From UBA6168 sp041741095 (GTDB lineage Bacteria > Bacteroidota > Bacteroidia > Chitinophagales > Saprospiraceae), in NCBI GenBank assembly GCA_041741095.1, contig JBGSKQ010000039.1, positions 1-64,000 on the forward strand: 64,000 bases of DNA, given 5' to 3'. Of the stretch, positions 15,814-23,897 are shown piece by piece. The notes below the pieces were generated by a model that was not told the origin of the DNA, searched no databases, and worked only from the letters and a program-made list of their open reading frames with translations. The position numbers and the translations under genes were made by a program. Numbering within the stretch: position 1 is the stretch's first letter; every line of letters starts with the position of its first letter.

Positions 15814-16956
15814 ATGCGAACAGACGACTTGCTGCAACGTGCCTTAAACCTCGAAAACCTCAGCGCAGAAGAGGGGGTTTTCCTCTTTGAAAATGCGGCC
15901 ACTGCTGAACTGATGTACGTGGGCAACCGCCTGCGTCAGCACCATGTGCCGGGCAACGTGGTCACCTGGATCATTGACCGCAACTCGAACACAACCAACG
16001 TGTGCATTGCCAACTGCAAGTTTTGCAACTTCTTCCGCAGGCCAGGGCACGGTGAGAGCTACATTACTTCCATTGAAGAATACAAGCAAAAGATAGAGGA
16101 AACTTTTGCTTATGGCGGCGAACAGTTGTTGTTGCAAGGCGGCCACCACCCTGATTTGGGGCTTTCTTATTATACCAACCTCTTTAGGGAATTGAAAGAG
16201 CTATACCCTAACCTGAAACTCCACGCTTTAGGCCCGCCCGAAATTGCCCACATCACCAAACTGGAAAAATCCACGCATTACGAAGTGCTCAAAGCGCTGA
16301 AAGAATCGGGCCTCGACAGCCTACCTGGTGCCGGTGCGGAGATATTGGACGACCGGGTGCGCCGCCTCATTTCCGCAGGGAAATGTGGTGCCAAAGAATG
16401 GCTCGATGTGATGCGGGCCGCCCACCAATTGCACCTCACAACTTCGGCCACCATGATGTTTGGCCATATTGAAACCAATTTGGAACGCATGGAGCATTTG
16501 GTAAAAATCAGGGAGGTGCAGGCCGATAAACCAGAAGATGCCAAGGGCTTTCTCGCCTTTATTCCCTGGCCCTTCCAGGATGAGGACACCATTTTGAAAA
16601 AGCTGAAACGTGCCCGCAATACCTGCACGGGCGACGAATACGTGCGCATGATAGCCATGAGCCGAATCATGCTGCCCAACGTGGTGAATGTACAGGCCAG
16701 TTGGCTCACGGTCGGTAAACAGGTGGCGCAATTGTGCCTACATGCAGGTGCAAACGACTTTGGCAGTATTATGATCGAGGAGAATGTAGTGTCGGCGGCG
16801 GGAGCGAAGTTCCGTTTCACGGCGGATGGAATACAAAAGGCCATTAAAGAGGCAGGCTTTACTCCTCAACTGAGAAATCAACAATATGACTACCGGGATT
16901 TGCCAGCTATGATGAAGCAGCAGGAACTAAACCGGGCAACGATGGTCGTGGATTGA
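15814..16956 (+). CDS. mqnC: Cyclic dehypoxanthinyl futalosine synthase (menaquinone pathway)
   Basis: MqnC is a radical-SAM enzyme that cyclises dehypoxanthine futalosine in the futalosine route to menaquinone. The 4Fe-4S motif C64xxxC68xxC71 (NVCIANCKFC) is intact. It is followed by YGGEQLLLQGGHHPDLG and GPPEIAHITK, typical of MqnC/MqnE, and the MqnC-type PGAGAEILDDRVR. The length of 380 aa is normal. No other mqn genes are nearby. Its presence means that menaquinone is made without the classical Men pathway. Confidence 0.93.
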   Translation: MRTDDLLQRALNLENLSAEEGVFLFENAATAELMYVGNRLRQHHVPGNVVTWIIDRNSNTTNVCIANCKFCNFFRRPGHGESYITSIEEYKQKIEETFAYGGEQLLLQGGHHPDLGLSYYTNLFRELKELYPNLKLHALGPPEIAHITKLEKSTHYEVLKALKESGLDSLPGAGAEILDDRVRRLISAGKCGAKEWLDVMRAAHQLHLTTSATMMFGHIETNLERMEHLVKIREVQADKPEDAKGFLAFIPWPFQDEDTILKKLKRARNTCTGDEYVRMIAMSRIMLPNVVNVQASWLTVGKQVAQLCLHAGANDFGSIMIEENVVSAAGAKFRFTADGIQKAIKEAGFTPQLRNQQYDYRDLPAMMKQQELNRATMVVD

Positions 16957-17104
16957 TGCGAAAGTCAGGCACATTTATTGGGTAATTTTAAAAGAAATTC
17001 CCTCCTATAGACGTTGTAATTACGATTTCCCTTCCCTGCCTCCCGGAAGGTTTTGGGCAAAAAACGCCCCTGAACATTTGTGCCAAACAAAAAACACAAA
17101 CAAC

Positions 17105-17257
17105 ATGAAAACTTTAAAAACCGCCGCCATCCTGCTTTTCGCCCTAACTTTTACTTTGAGTATGATTGGTTTCCTCTGGAGCAATTTTACGCCAGCAGGC
17201 AAACAATGGAAAATGGAACATACCCACGCAGGTACAGATCATGTAGCAGTCTATTGA
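17105..17257 (+). CDS. Small secreted or membrane peptide, 50 aa
   Basis: The reading frame MKTLKTAAILLFALTFTLSM continues as IGFLWSNFTPAGKQWKMEHT and closes with a short His-containing tail (HAGTDHVAVY). The positively charged start plus a long hydrophobic stretch looks like a signal peptide or a single membrane helix. The A-rich sequence before the ATG (CAAACAAAAAACACAAACAAC) is typical of Bacteroidota starts. It ends 5 nt before the end of the convergent aminotransferase gene. No family is recognised. Confidence 0.45.
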   Translation: MKTLKTAAILLFALTFTLSMIGFLWSNFTPAGKQWKMEHTHAGTDHVAVY

Positions 17258-17262
17258 TGGGC

Positions 17263-18417
17263 TTACATACTCGCCTTGAATGCCCGTATCAGACGCTCGA
17301 AATCCTTCTCCTCGTTGTATAAATGCACAGACATCCTGATGGCACTGCCTCTGAACGACAGATAAACTTTTTCTTCAACAGCCCTTCCTTTAAACACCTC
17401 TAAATCAATGACTTCCGGCAATCTTATGCCGATCAAATGCTGCGCCCTATAAGGCAGGCTCTCGATCCGGCAGCCCAAGCCCACTAAGGCATCCAACCAA
17501 GGTTCGCTCAATCGCCGGCAGTAGTCCTGTATGTTTTCAGGGCCCCAGGCCAGCACCATTTCCAAGGCTGCCGAAAACATGGGCATCCCGATAAATTGGC
17601 TGCTTTCTCCCATGCAATACCGATTGGCAGCAGGTTTATATTTCGTTTGATAATTTACCAGACCTTGAAAGTTTTCGCTGTCCTGGCGGTTCATCCAGCT
17701 TTCCTCGATGGGGCTGCCCCCGTCGAAGTATTCGCCGAAATAGGCTGCCCCAAGGCTGTACGGCCCCAGCATCCATTTATACGCTGCGCAAATGAGGGCG
17801 TCGGGCTGTAGCTCTTCAACATCGAAGGGCAGGGCACCCACGGACTGAGTGCCGTCCACTATCATCAATGCACCTACTTCCTTTGTCCTTTTCCTGACGG
17901 CAGCGAGGTCGAATTTGGTACCATCTGCCCAATGGATCTGAGGCAGGGAAACAGTAACTGTTTGGCTATCAATAGCTTTTAACAGCGACTCGTTCCAAAT
18001 TGAGCCCCTGCCGACTGGCTGTGTGGGGGCTTTTACAAGGCGGATTTCCAGATCCTTTTCATCTGCCAGCCGCTTCCAGGCGTAGTAGTTGCTGGGAAAA
18101 ATCTCGCTTACCATGACGATATTTTGGCCGGATCGGGCCTTCACGTTGTGCACCACATTTGCCATGCCATAGGAAACCGAAGGGATGATGGCCACCCGCT
18201 CTGGGTCTTTTATATTGACCAGTTGTGAAAAAAGCTTTTTTAGCTGGGTGACAGGGGCAAAAAAGTCCTCCGCTACGATTTGAAAAGGAAAGGATTTGCG
18301 GCGGACGCCATTGATGCCGACTTCTTCCACCTGCTTGGGCAGTGGCCCCATGTAGGCGCAGTTGAGATAAGAAATATCGTCGGGCAGGCTGAAAAGGTGC
18401 TTTTGGCACGAAAGCAT
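17263..18417 (-). CDS. Class V (fold type I) PLP-dependent aminotransferase
   Basis: The 384-aa enzyme belongs to the group of NifS/SufS and isopenicillin-N epimerase relatives. It shows IPSVSYGMANV, the substrate-pocket IHWADGTKFD, the PLP-binding Asp in MIVDGTQSVGALPFDV, and the Schiff-base Lys in CAAYKWMLGPYSLG. It lacks the C-terminal catalytic Cys loop of cysteine desulfurases, so it is not IscS/SufS. The substrate is unknown. It is probably monocistronic. Confidence 0.88.
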   Translation of the reverse strand: MLSCQKHLFSLPDDISYLNCAYMGPLPKQVEEVGINGVRRKSFPFQIVAEDFFAPVTQLKKLFSQLVNIKDPERVAIIPSVSYGMANVVHNVKARSGQNIVMVSEIFPSNYYAWKRLADEKDLEIRLVKAPTQPVGRGSIWNESLLKAIDSQTVTVSLPQIHWADGTKFDLAAVRKRTKEVGALMIVDGTQSVGALPFDVEELQPDALICAAYKWMLGPYSLGAAYFGEYFDGGSPIEESWMNRQDSENFQGLVNYQTKYKPAANRYCMGESSQFIGMPMFSAALEMVLAWGPENIQDYCRRLSEPWLDALVGLGCRIESLPYRAQHLIGIRLPEVIDLEVFKGRAVEEKVYLSFRGSAIRMSVHLYNEEKDFERLIRAFKASM

Positions 18418-18500
18418 GGGCAGCAGTTTTTAATAGTTAATGGGTTCTGGGCTATTTTGTTAAAAAGCTATCCAGCCCCAAAGCCTTTGAACGCCGCAAG

Positions 18501-19835
18501 TTACTTTTTGCCCAGTATTCTATAACGCAAGGAAAGGTTGAAAAAGCGGTTGTACTCTTTTTCCGAGTTGGAAGTAATCAAATCCCGCACCCCCAATTTG
18601 TATTGAAAATCAAGCCCAAGGCGATAATTCAATTGGTAGCCAATACCGCCTGTTGCAGAAAGGTCAAACTTTGATAATGCGATGCTGCTGGTTTCCAGTT
18701 GATCTGCATTGATATTATATTCGTTTGCCAGGTTAGTGTCAGAATCGTTTTTAAAAACTCCACCGTTTGTATAACCTGGAGAGGATGCCAACAAAATGCC
18801 CATGTTGACCCCGCCATGAAAATTAAGCCGTGGTGCTGCCCTGAATTTCAGGCTCAGTGGGAAGTTGGCATAATGCATTTGCAGCGATTCTTTCACCTTT
18901 GTGATATTACTGCCCAAGGATTCCGATGCTTCGGAAGCGACTTTTTCAGCATCGGACACAGAAACGAAAACATCATCGGTGTTCGTTACGGAAGGATTGA
19001 AAACAGGATCGGCATTTTGCGAAATCACTACGAATAATGGCTGCTGCACAAATGCATACCCTGGCCCTCCTTCTAAGGAAAATCGCCCTTGACCCAATTG
19101 CAGCCCAACCGATAAGCCTGCGTCCGCCCCGTTGGCCATGTTTAGTGGTGTTGCCAATCCGCCTACATAGGCCAAAAGCTCAATTGGCGAATGTTTTTTG
19201 GAAAAATGCCCATTCAACTTGATGTCAAATGTGTTTTGGTGGTCAATGAAGGGCAATTCAAGGCTTGGTATTTTTTCAGCTTGGGACAAATTCCTGCTTA
19301 TTTGTATTTCGGCAATTTCAGCTTTTTCTAATTTCTCTCCATCTTCTCCAATAGTCTTCAGCAATTCATTTGCAACTTGATAATCAACTATTTGAGAAGC
19401 AAATCCATTTTCTTTTTTAGTTAAAATCGGCACATTGGCCTTTTGGGAATGCTGCGCTTTTTTTGGAAAAACTGCTTGCTGGTGTGCGGTATTGGTTGAA
19501 ACAGAGGCGGTGCTGTTGCTTTCAATTTTTGTTTCCTTGCCAGTATTTTCGGTTATAGGTAATAGTGGCTCGACGGCCTCCGTTTTTTCCAGCCTGCTGT
19601 TTTCAAAAGCTATAGGCTGCTCCACCTTCACGGGCTGCTGGGGCTGTTTTTTTGAATAATACCAAACGGCCGCAATGCCCGTACCCAGGAAAGCGGCCAA
19701 ACCGAGCATCAACCACCACCAGCCGAAGCGCCGCCGGCGCTCAGCAACAGGCATTTCCACGTCGAGCATCCTGCGCATATCGGACCAGGCTTGATCGGTG
19801 AATTTTTTGTCAATATGTAGATCTTTATCCTGCAT
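18501..19835 (-). CDS. Membrane-anchored protein with C-terminal barrel-like domain, partner of the ECF sigma factor
   Basis: The gene starts 11 nt inside the sigma-factor gene, so the two are translationally coupled. The first about 37 residues are charged (DKKFTDQAWSDMRRMLDVEM, then ERRRR), followed by one transmembrane helix (about 38-60, GWWWLMLGLAAFLGTGIAAV), a long Ser/Thr/Glu/Gln-rich linker, and a C-terminal part (about 205-444) with strand patterns like PorT/OmpW-type barrels (SATGGIGYQLNYRLGLDFQY). The position suggests an anti-sigma or sensor role. No zinc anti-sigma motif is visible. A protein with an inner-membrane helix plus a barrel-like domain is unusual. Confidence 0.8.
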   Translation of the reverse strand: MQDKDLHIDKKFTDQAWSDMRRMLDVEMPVAERRRRFGWWWLMLGLAAFLGTGIAAVWYYSKKQPQQPVKVEQPIAFENSRLEKTEAVEPLLPITENTGKETKIESNSTASVSTNTAHQQAVFPKKAQHSQKANVPILTKKENGFASQIVDYQVANELLKTIGEDGEKLEKAEIAEIQISRNLSQAEKIPSLELPFIDHQNTFDIKLNGHFSKKHSPIELLAYVGGLATPLNMANGADAGLSVGLQLGQGRFSLEGGPGYAFVQQPLFVVISQNADPVFNPSVTNTDDVFVSVSDAEKVASEASESLGSNITKVKESLQMHYANFPLSLKFRAAPRLNFHGGVNMGILLASSPGYTNGGVFKNDSDTNLANEYNINADQLETSSIALSKFDLSATGGIGYQLNYRLGLDFQYKLGVRDLITSNSEKEYNRFFNLSLRYRILGKK

Positions 19836-20379
19836 AATGCTTCATTTCATGTTGATGGATCAATTGTTTCAACTTCTGGCGGGCAGTAGCCAGGTGCCAT
19901 TTCGAGGTGCCTTCGCTGATGCCCATAATTTCGCCCACCTCTGCATGTGAATAGCCTTCGATGGCGTACAAGCGGAAAACCTGCGCCGAGGAAGCAGGCA
20001 GTTCGTCCACCATCCGGAGGATGTCATCGGCGAAAAGCTGTTGAGCTGGACTTTCGTAGTGGGGGGCATCCCTTTCCTCAAAGACGAGGAAGTGTATGTA
20101 GCGCTGTTTTTCCCGGAAGTGGTCGGCCAGGCTGTGCCAAACCAGCCGCCTTATCCAACCTTCCAGAGAGCCTTTAAAAGAGTAGAGGTGGATTTTTTTA
20201 AAAACTCTCAAAAAGCCATTGTTCACGATGCTCATAGCTTCTTCCCGATCGTCGGTGCGGCGCAGGCACATTTCCATCATGGCAGGGAAAAAGCGCTTGT
20301 ACAACTGCTCCTGCATCTGGCGGTTGTTGTCCGTACAGCCTTTTACAAGCTCTTCTTCCGTGTATTTTTTTTTGAACAA
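19825..20379 (-). CDS. ECF-type RNA polymerase sigma-70 factor
   Basis: The protein of 184 aa has region 2 (EQLYKRFFPAMMEMCLRRTD, then EEAMSIVNNGFLRVFKKIHLY and SLEGWIRRLVWHSLADHFRE) and a region 4 helix-turn-helix (GYSHAEVGEIMGISEGTSKWHL). It would direct transcription of an envelope-response regulon, probably including its own operon. Partner control by the downstream membrane protein is inferred from overlap and family habit. Confidence 0.92.
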   Translation of the reverse strand: MFKKKYTEEELVKGCTDNNRQMQEQLYKRFFPAMMEMCLRRTDDREEAMSIVNNGFLRVFKKIHLYSFKGSLEGWIRRLVWHSLADHFREKQRYIHFLVFEERDAPHYESPAQQLFADDILRMVDELPASSAQVFRLYAIEGYSHAEVGEIMGISEGTSKWHLATARQKLKQLIHQHEMKHYAG

Positions 20380-20448
20380 TGCTTTGGTAAATCATGCTTG
20401 GTGAACTAGTGAATGGAAGCTCCGATTCGCAGTCCACCAAATTTCATA

Positions 20449-21234
20449 TTAGTTCCACAGTGTAAGCCCTGCCCGCAGGACAAAACGCTGGTAAGTCAGG
20501 TTGCGCAGTTCCACATCGCCGCCGGAAAGCTGCCTTGTGAAAGTAGCTTCCTGGTATTTGAAGCCGAAGTCAATGTTAACGTCCAGCCCTTCGAGGCTGC
20601 TCAAGCGAATCCCAATCGCCGGGTAAATCAGCAACCCTCCTTCAGCTTCCACGATGTCCAGGCTTTCTCGCTTAAACGCAAAGCCGTAGCCACCCGCCAG
20701 GGTCGTGTAAAAACTACGGGTTGTTTTTGAGGGGAAATAAGTCCGCAGTTCGCCAAAAACTGGATAGATGGTTTCCCCCCGCCTGGCGTAATTATCAACG
20801 CCAATGCCTATGCCGGCACCCAGCCATGTTGCCAGCATGTAACCCGTGACGTTGCCCAGTCCGGCCCCCAGGGCAATCCCATTGGCATCGCTGCTGCCAA
20901 GGGCAAACAAAAGGGAGGTCGTATTGTAAATCCCCTTTGTCCGCAACTTCACAGGGGTGTTTTTACTGGCAACAGCAGTTGATCCTTCGACCACTGCTTC
21001 GTATTCGGTGCCCTGCACAATTTTGCGAATGTCTTTTTCCATCAGTTCAATCTCGTTTCCGTCCGTTTGACGGAACTGCATTTTGTCGCCTTGTACATAT
21101 CTGACGATTTCACCTTTGTAGGTGTCGCCGTTTTTCATATAAACTACGTCTTCCGCTTTCTTTTGGGCGTAGGCGCAAAGTGTAAATGCCAATAAAAAGG
21201 CCGTCAGGAGAAGGTGTTTAACCGAGTTTTGCAT
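20449..21234 (-). CDS. Secreted outer-membrane protein with an N-terminal SH3-like strand domain
   Basis: The start at 21234 (MQNSVKHLLLTAFLLAFTLC) gives a normal signal peptide ending at AYAQ; the in-frame ATG 40 codons upstream adds no signal-like sequence. The mature N-terminus (KAEDVVYMKNGDTYKGEIVRY, then DKMQFRQTDGNEIELMEKDI) is a small beta domain often seen in Bacteroidota exported proteins. The rest (about 95-261) has alternating strands and ends QRFVLRAGLTLWN, like an outer-membrane barrel. Function is unknown. Confidence 0.8.
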   Translation of the reverse strand: MQNSVKHLLLTAFLLAFTLCAYAQKKAEDVVYMKNGDTYKGEIVRYVQGDKMQFRQTDGNEIELMEKDIRKIVQGTEYEAVVEGSTAVASKNTPVKLRTKGIYNTTSLLFALGSSDANGIALGAGLGNVTGYMLATWLGAGIGIGVDNYARRGETIYPVFGELRTYFPSKTTRSFYTTLAGGYGFAFKRESLDIVEAEGGLLIYPAIGIRLSSLEGLDVNIDFGFKYQEATFTRQLSGGDVELRNLTYQRFVLRAGLTLWN

Positions 21235-21459
21235 GTCTTGATTTTGATTGTTGAACAATGGGCATTCAACCGAATTTGGTATGCCCGGATTGTATGCTTT
21301 TGGTTTTTTTGCAATAAAACCAAGACAAGGTAGCATGGCATTTTTTATTTTCAAACCTGTTGTTTGAAATTGTCTTTTGCTTCCCGCATGGCAAGACAGA
21401 AAAGGAAAGGGAAAAGGTTGGGGGAATAAGAATTTTTGGAAAAAACAGCCAGCGAAGGC

Positions 21460-22017
21460 TCAGTTGTAAGACACTGAATCGGGCATGGAAGCGATGACTG
21501 TGTAAGTGTCTCCCTTATTTGACATAATCTGCGACCAGAGCTGGTCGGGCTTGGTTTTGAACAGGTAATTCGGGTGCATGTCGGCGGCGACCCATGAGCC
21601 CCAGCCCATCTCGTCCGCCAATTGGCCTTCCGACCAGCCTGAGTAGCCTACGAAAAAACGGATGTTGTGCGGCTCTATCAGTTTGGAGGAAATAAGGAAT
21701 TTTAGTTTTTCAAAATTGCCGCCCCACCAAACACCGGGGCTTATCAGGCGGCTGTCTTCCAGAAGCTCGCCCACATTGTGAAGGTAATGGATGGTATCGG
21801 TCTGCACTGGGCCGCCAAAGAAGACGGGGGCTTTAAATTCGGGGAAATCTGCAACCAATTCGTCCACTCGCATATCGAGTTTTCTATTGAGGATAAAACC
21901 GATGCTGCCCTCCTCGCTGTGTTCGCAGAGCAAGACGGCGGCACGCTTGAAATTGGCATCCAACATGAAGGGTTCTGCCAAAAGAATTTTCCCGGTTTTT
22001 ATGCTTATCCTTGTCAT
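21460..22017 (-). CDS. yqgE: YqgE/AlgH family protein (UPF0301)
   Basis: The 185-aa protein is full length for the family. It begins with TGKILLAEPFMLDANFKRAA, followed by SIGFILNR, the FFGGPVQTDTIHYLH block and the C-terminal VGYSGWSEGQLADEM signature. AlgH-type proteins have been linked to transcriptional regulation, but their biochemical role is unclear. It precedes the outer-membrane protein gene by 225 nt and follows fabD on the other side. Confidence 0.92.
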   Translation of the reverse strand: MTRISIKTGKILLAEPFMLDANFKRAAVLLCEHSEEGSIGFILNRKLDMRVDELVADFPEFKAPVFFGGPVQTDTIHYLHNVGELLEDSRLISPGVWWGGNFEKLKFLISSKLIEPHNIRFFVGYSGWSEGQLADEMGWGSWVAADMHPNYLFKTKPDQLWSQIMSNKGDTYTVIASMPDSVSYN

Positions 22018-22082
22018 GTATGCAGTTTGAATGCGCCAAATTGCTGCAAGAATTTGTAAAATGCAAATTTGAAGTTTTTAGT

Positions 22083-22961
22083 TCAAATCGCAGCGGTAGG
22101 AAACCTCCGGTCCACCCTGGCCACAAAGCTTCTCAATGTCTTGCCCGTTCCGCCCACTTCAATGAATTCGCTTACGCCGTCGGCTATCATGTTTTGCATG
22201 GTCTGCGTCCAGCGCACAGGGGCGGTAAGCTGTTCGACGAGGTTTTGGCGGATTATGCTGGCGTCGGTTTCTGCTTTTGCATTTACATTTTGGTAAATGG
22301 GGCAAATGGGCTTAGCAAAAGTGGTCGCCTCAATGGCAGCGGCCAATTCCTCCTTGGCGGGCTGCATGAGCGGCGAGTGAAAAGCGCCTCCTACCTGCAA
22401 GATCACCGCTTTAGCGGCCCCTGCCTCCTTGCATTTTTCAACAGCCTCTTCAACGCCTTTGACGCTGCCGGAAATGACCAATTGGCCGGGACAGTTGTAG
22501 TTGGCGGGCACGACCGTTTCGGCAATGCTTGCGCAAATTTTTTCAACTGCCTCGTCGTCCAGGCCGATAACGGCGGCCATGGTGCTTTCCACGGCCTCGC
22601 AGGCTTTTTGCATGGCCAATGCCCTTTGCTGCACCAATTTCAGCCCGTCTTCAAAGGCCATCGCATTGGCAGCTACCAGTGCCGAAAACTCGCCGAGAGA
22701 ATGCCCGGCCACTGCGCCTGGCTGAAAATCGTTGCCCGCCATTTTTGCCCTAATGATGGAGTGCAAGAAGACGGCGGGCTGAGTGATTTTTGTTTGCTTC
22801 AAGGCTTCGGCATCGCCCTCGAACATCACATCTGTGATGCGGTAACCCAGTACTTCATTAGCCTGCTCAAAAAGCTCTTTTGCATAGCCATTGTTCTCGT
22901 ACATGTCTTTGCCCATCCCTTCAAACTGGGAACCCTGGCCGGGGAAGATATATGCTTTCAT
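22083..22961 (-). CDS. fabD: Malonyl-CoA:ACP transacylase
   Basis: FabD loads malonyl groups onto acyl carrier protein for fatty-acid synthesis. The oxyanion FPGQGSQ, the nucleophile Ser88 in GHSLGE, and His in GAFHSPLM are all present, and 292 aa is the usual length. A family B repeat hairpin lies between folE (upstream on this strand) and its start codon. Confidence 0.95.
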   Translation of the reverse strand: MKAYIFPGQGSQFEGMGKDMYENNGYAKELFEQANEVLGYRITDVMFEGDAEALKQTKITQPAVFLHSIIRAKMAGNDFQPGAVAGHSLGEFSALVAANAMAFEDGLKLVQQRALAMQKACEAVESTMAAVIGLDDEAVEKICASIAETVVPANYNCPGQLVISGSVKGVEEAVEKCKEAGAAKAVILQVGGAFHSPLMQPAKEELAAAIEATTFAKPICPIYQNVNAKAETDASIIRQNLVEQLTAPVRWTQTMQNMIADGVSEFIEVGGTGKTLRSFVARVDRRFPTAAI

Positions 22962-22969
22962 ATTTTAAT

Positions 22970-23041
22970 GATGAATGATGAACTATGAATGATAAAAGGG
23001 TGCAATGTTCATCATTTATCATTCATAGTTTATCGTTCCGT
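22970..23041. repeat. Family B repeat hairpin filling the folE-fabD gap
   Basis: Bases 22981-22996 pair perfectly with 23015-23030 (16 bp, AACTATGAATGATAAA) around an 18-nt loop. Further ATGATGAATGATG words lie on the left, so almost the whole spacer between the two minus-strand genes is repeat. There is no T-run, so it is not a standard terminator. Confidence 0.8.
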
Positions 23042-23656
23042 TCAGTGAAGTTTCGATCCAATCAAATTCAAAAACTCCGCCCTCGTCTCCTGGTTTTGGA
23101 ACTGACCGGTAAAGGCAGAAGTGGTGGTGACGGAGCTTTGTTTTTGCACCCCCCGCATCATCATGCACATGTGCATGGCTTCAATGACCACAGCCACCCC
23201 TTGTGGTTTTAGGGTACTGTCGATGGCGTTGAGGATTTCGATGGTCAGGCGTTCCTGTACCTGTAGGCGGCGGGCAAACACATCAATGACCCTGGGTATT
23301 TTGCTCAGGCCGACAATGTAGCCATTGGGGATGTAGGCCACGTGCGCTTTTCCCAAAAAGGGCAGCATGTGGTGCTCGCAAAGAGAGTAAATTTCAATGT
23401 CTTTGACAAGCACCATTTCGCTATATTCTTCTTTAAACATAGCGGAACGTAGTATTTCCTCAGCATCCATGCCGTAGCCGGAAGTGAGGTATTGTATGGC
23501 TTTTGCTGCCCGTTCAGGGGTTTTCAGCAGGCCTTCCCTGTAGGAATCCTCGCCGATGCCATCAATGATGGATCGAAAATTTTCCGTGAGTTGTTCGGTC
23601 ATTTCGCCGTTGTAAATTTCTTCTTTCAGGTACGACATAGGATGAGTGTTTACCAT
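23042..23656 (-). CDS. folE: GTP cyclohydrolase I
   Basis: FolE converts GTP to 7,8-dihydroneopterin triphosphate, the first step of folate or pterin synthesis. The zinc ligands are seen in SLCEHHMLPFLGKAHVAYIP (Cys, His) and in MHMCMMMRGVQ (Cys). The length of about 200 aa is normal. Either Met1 (23656) or Met7 (23638, MSYLKEEIYNG) may be the start. Confidence 0.95.
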   Translation of the reverse strand: MVNTHPMSYLKEEIYNGEMTEQLTENFRSIIDGIGEDSYREGLLKTPERAAKAIQYLTSGYGMDAEEILRSAMFKEEYSEMVLVKDIEIYSLCEHHMLPFLGKAHVAYIPNGYIVGLSKIPRVIDVFARRLQVQERLTIEILNAIDSTLKPQGVAVVIEAMHMCMMMRGVQKQSSVTTTSAFTGQFQNQETRAEFLNLIGSKLH

Positions 23657-23838
23657 GACGAATTCGAGTTAGGGAAAGATCAGGCTTTTAAGTATAGGTT
23701 TTCTCAATAGCCATTTTATCGGCCATAATCTTCCTTTCGGGTGGAAAAATAGTGATTACAAAGCATGGTAACATCGCTTCGCTACTTTTGTTGTTTCCAA
23801 TATCGTGGCAAGTACAAAACCTGGCTTGTTTTAAAATA

Positions 23839-23880
23839 AAAAAAGCGCTGCTGAAGGATACCCCCCGGCGGCGCTTTTTT
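23839..23880. terminator. Terminator downstream of aspS
   Basis: AAAAAAGCGC (23839-23848) pairs with GCGCTTTTTT (23871-23880), and the inner GCTG/CGGC pairing extends the stem with G-U pairs. It lies 18 bp beyond the aspS stop codon. The T-run on both strands would allow use from either side. Confidence 0.8.
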
Positions 23881-23897
23881 ATTTCGTTAAAAGCCAA

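Noticed and set aside
22011..22988. Long open frame (325 codons) on the plus strand
   Set aside because: It is antisense to fabD, which has all its catalytic motifs. The frame shows no family signature.
23688..23897. 69-codon minus-strand frame between folE and aspS
   Set aside because: It spans the aspS terminator hairpin and has no signal or family match.
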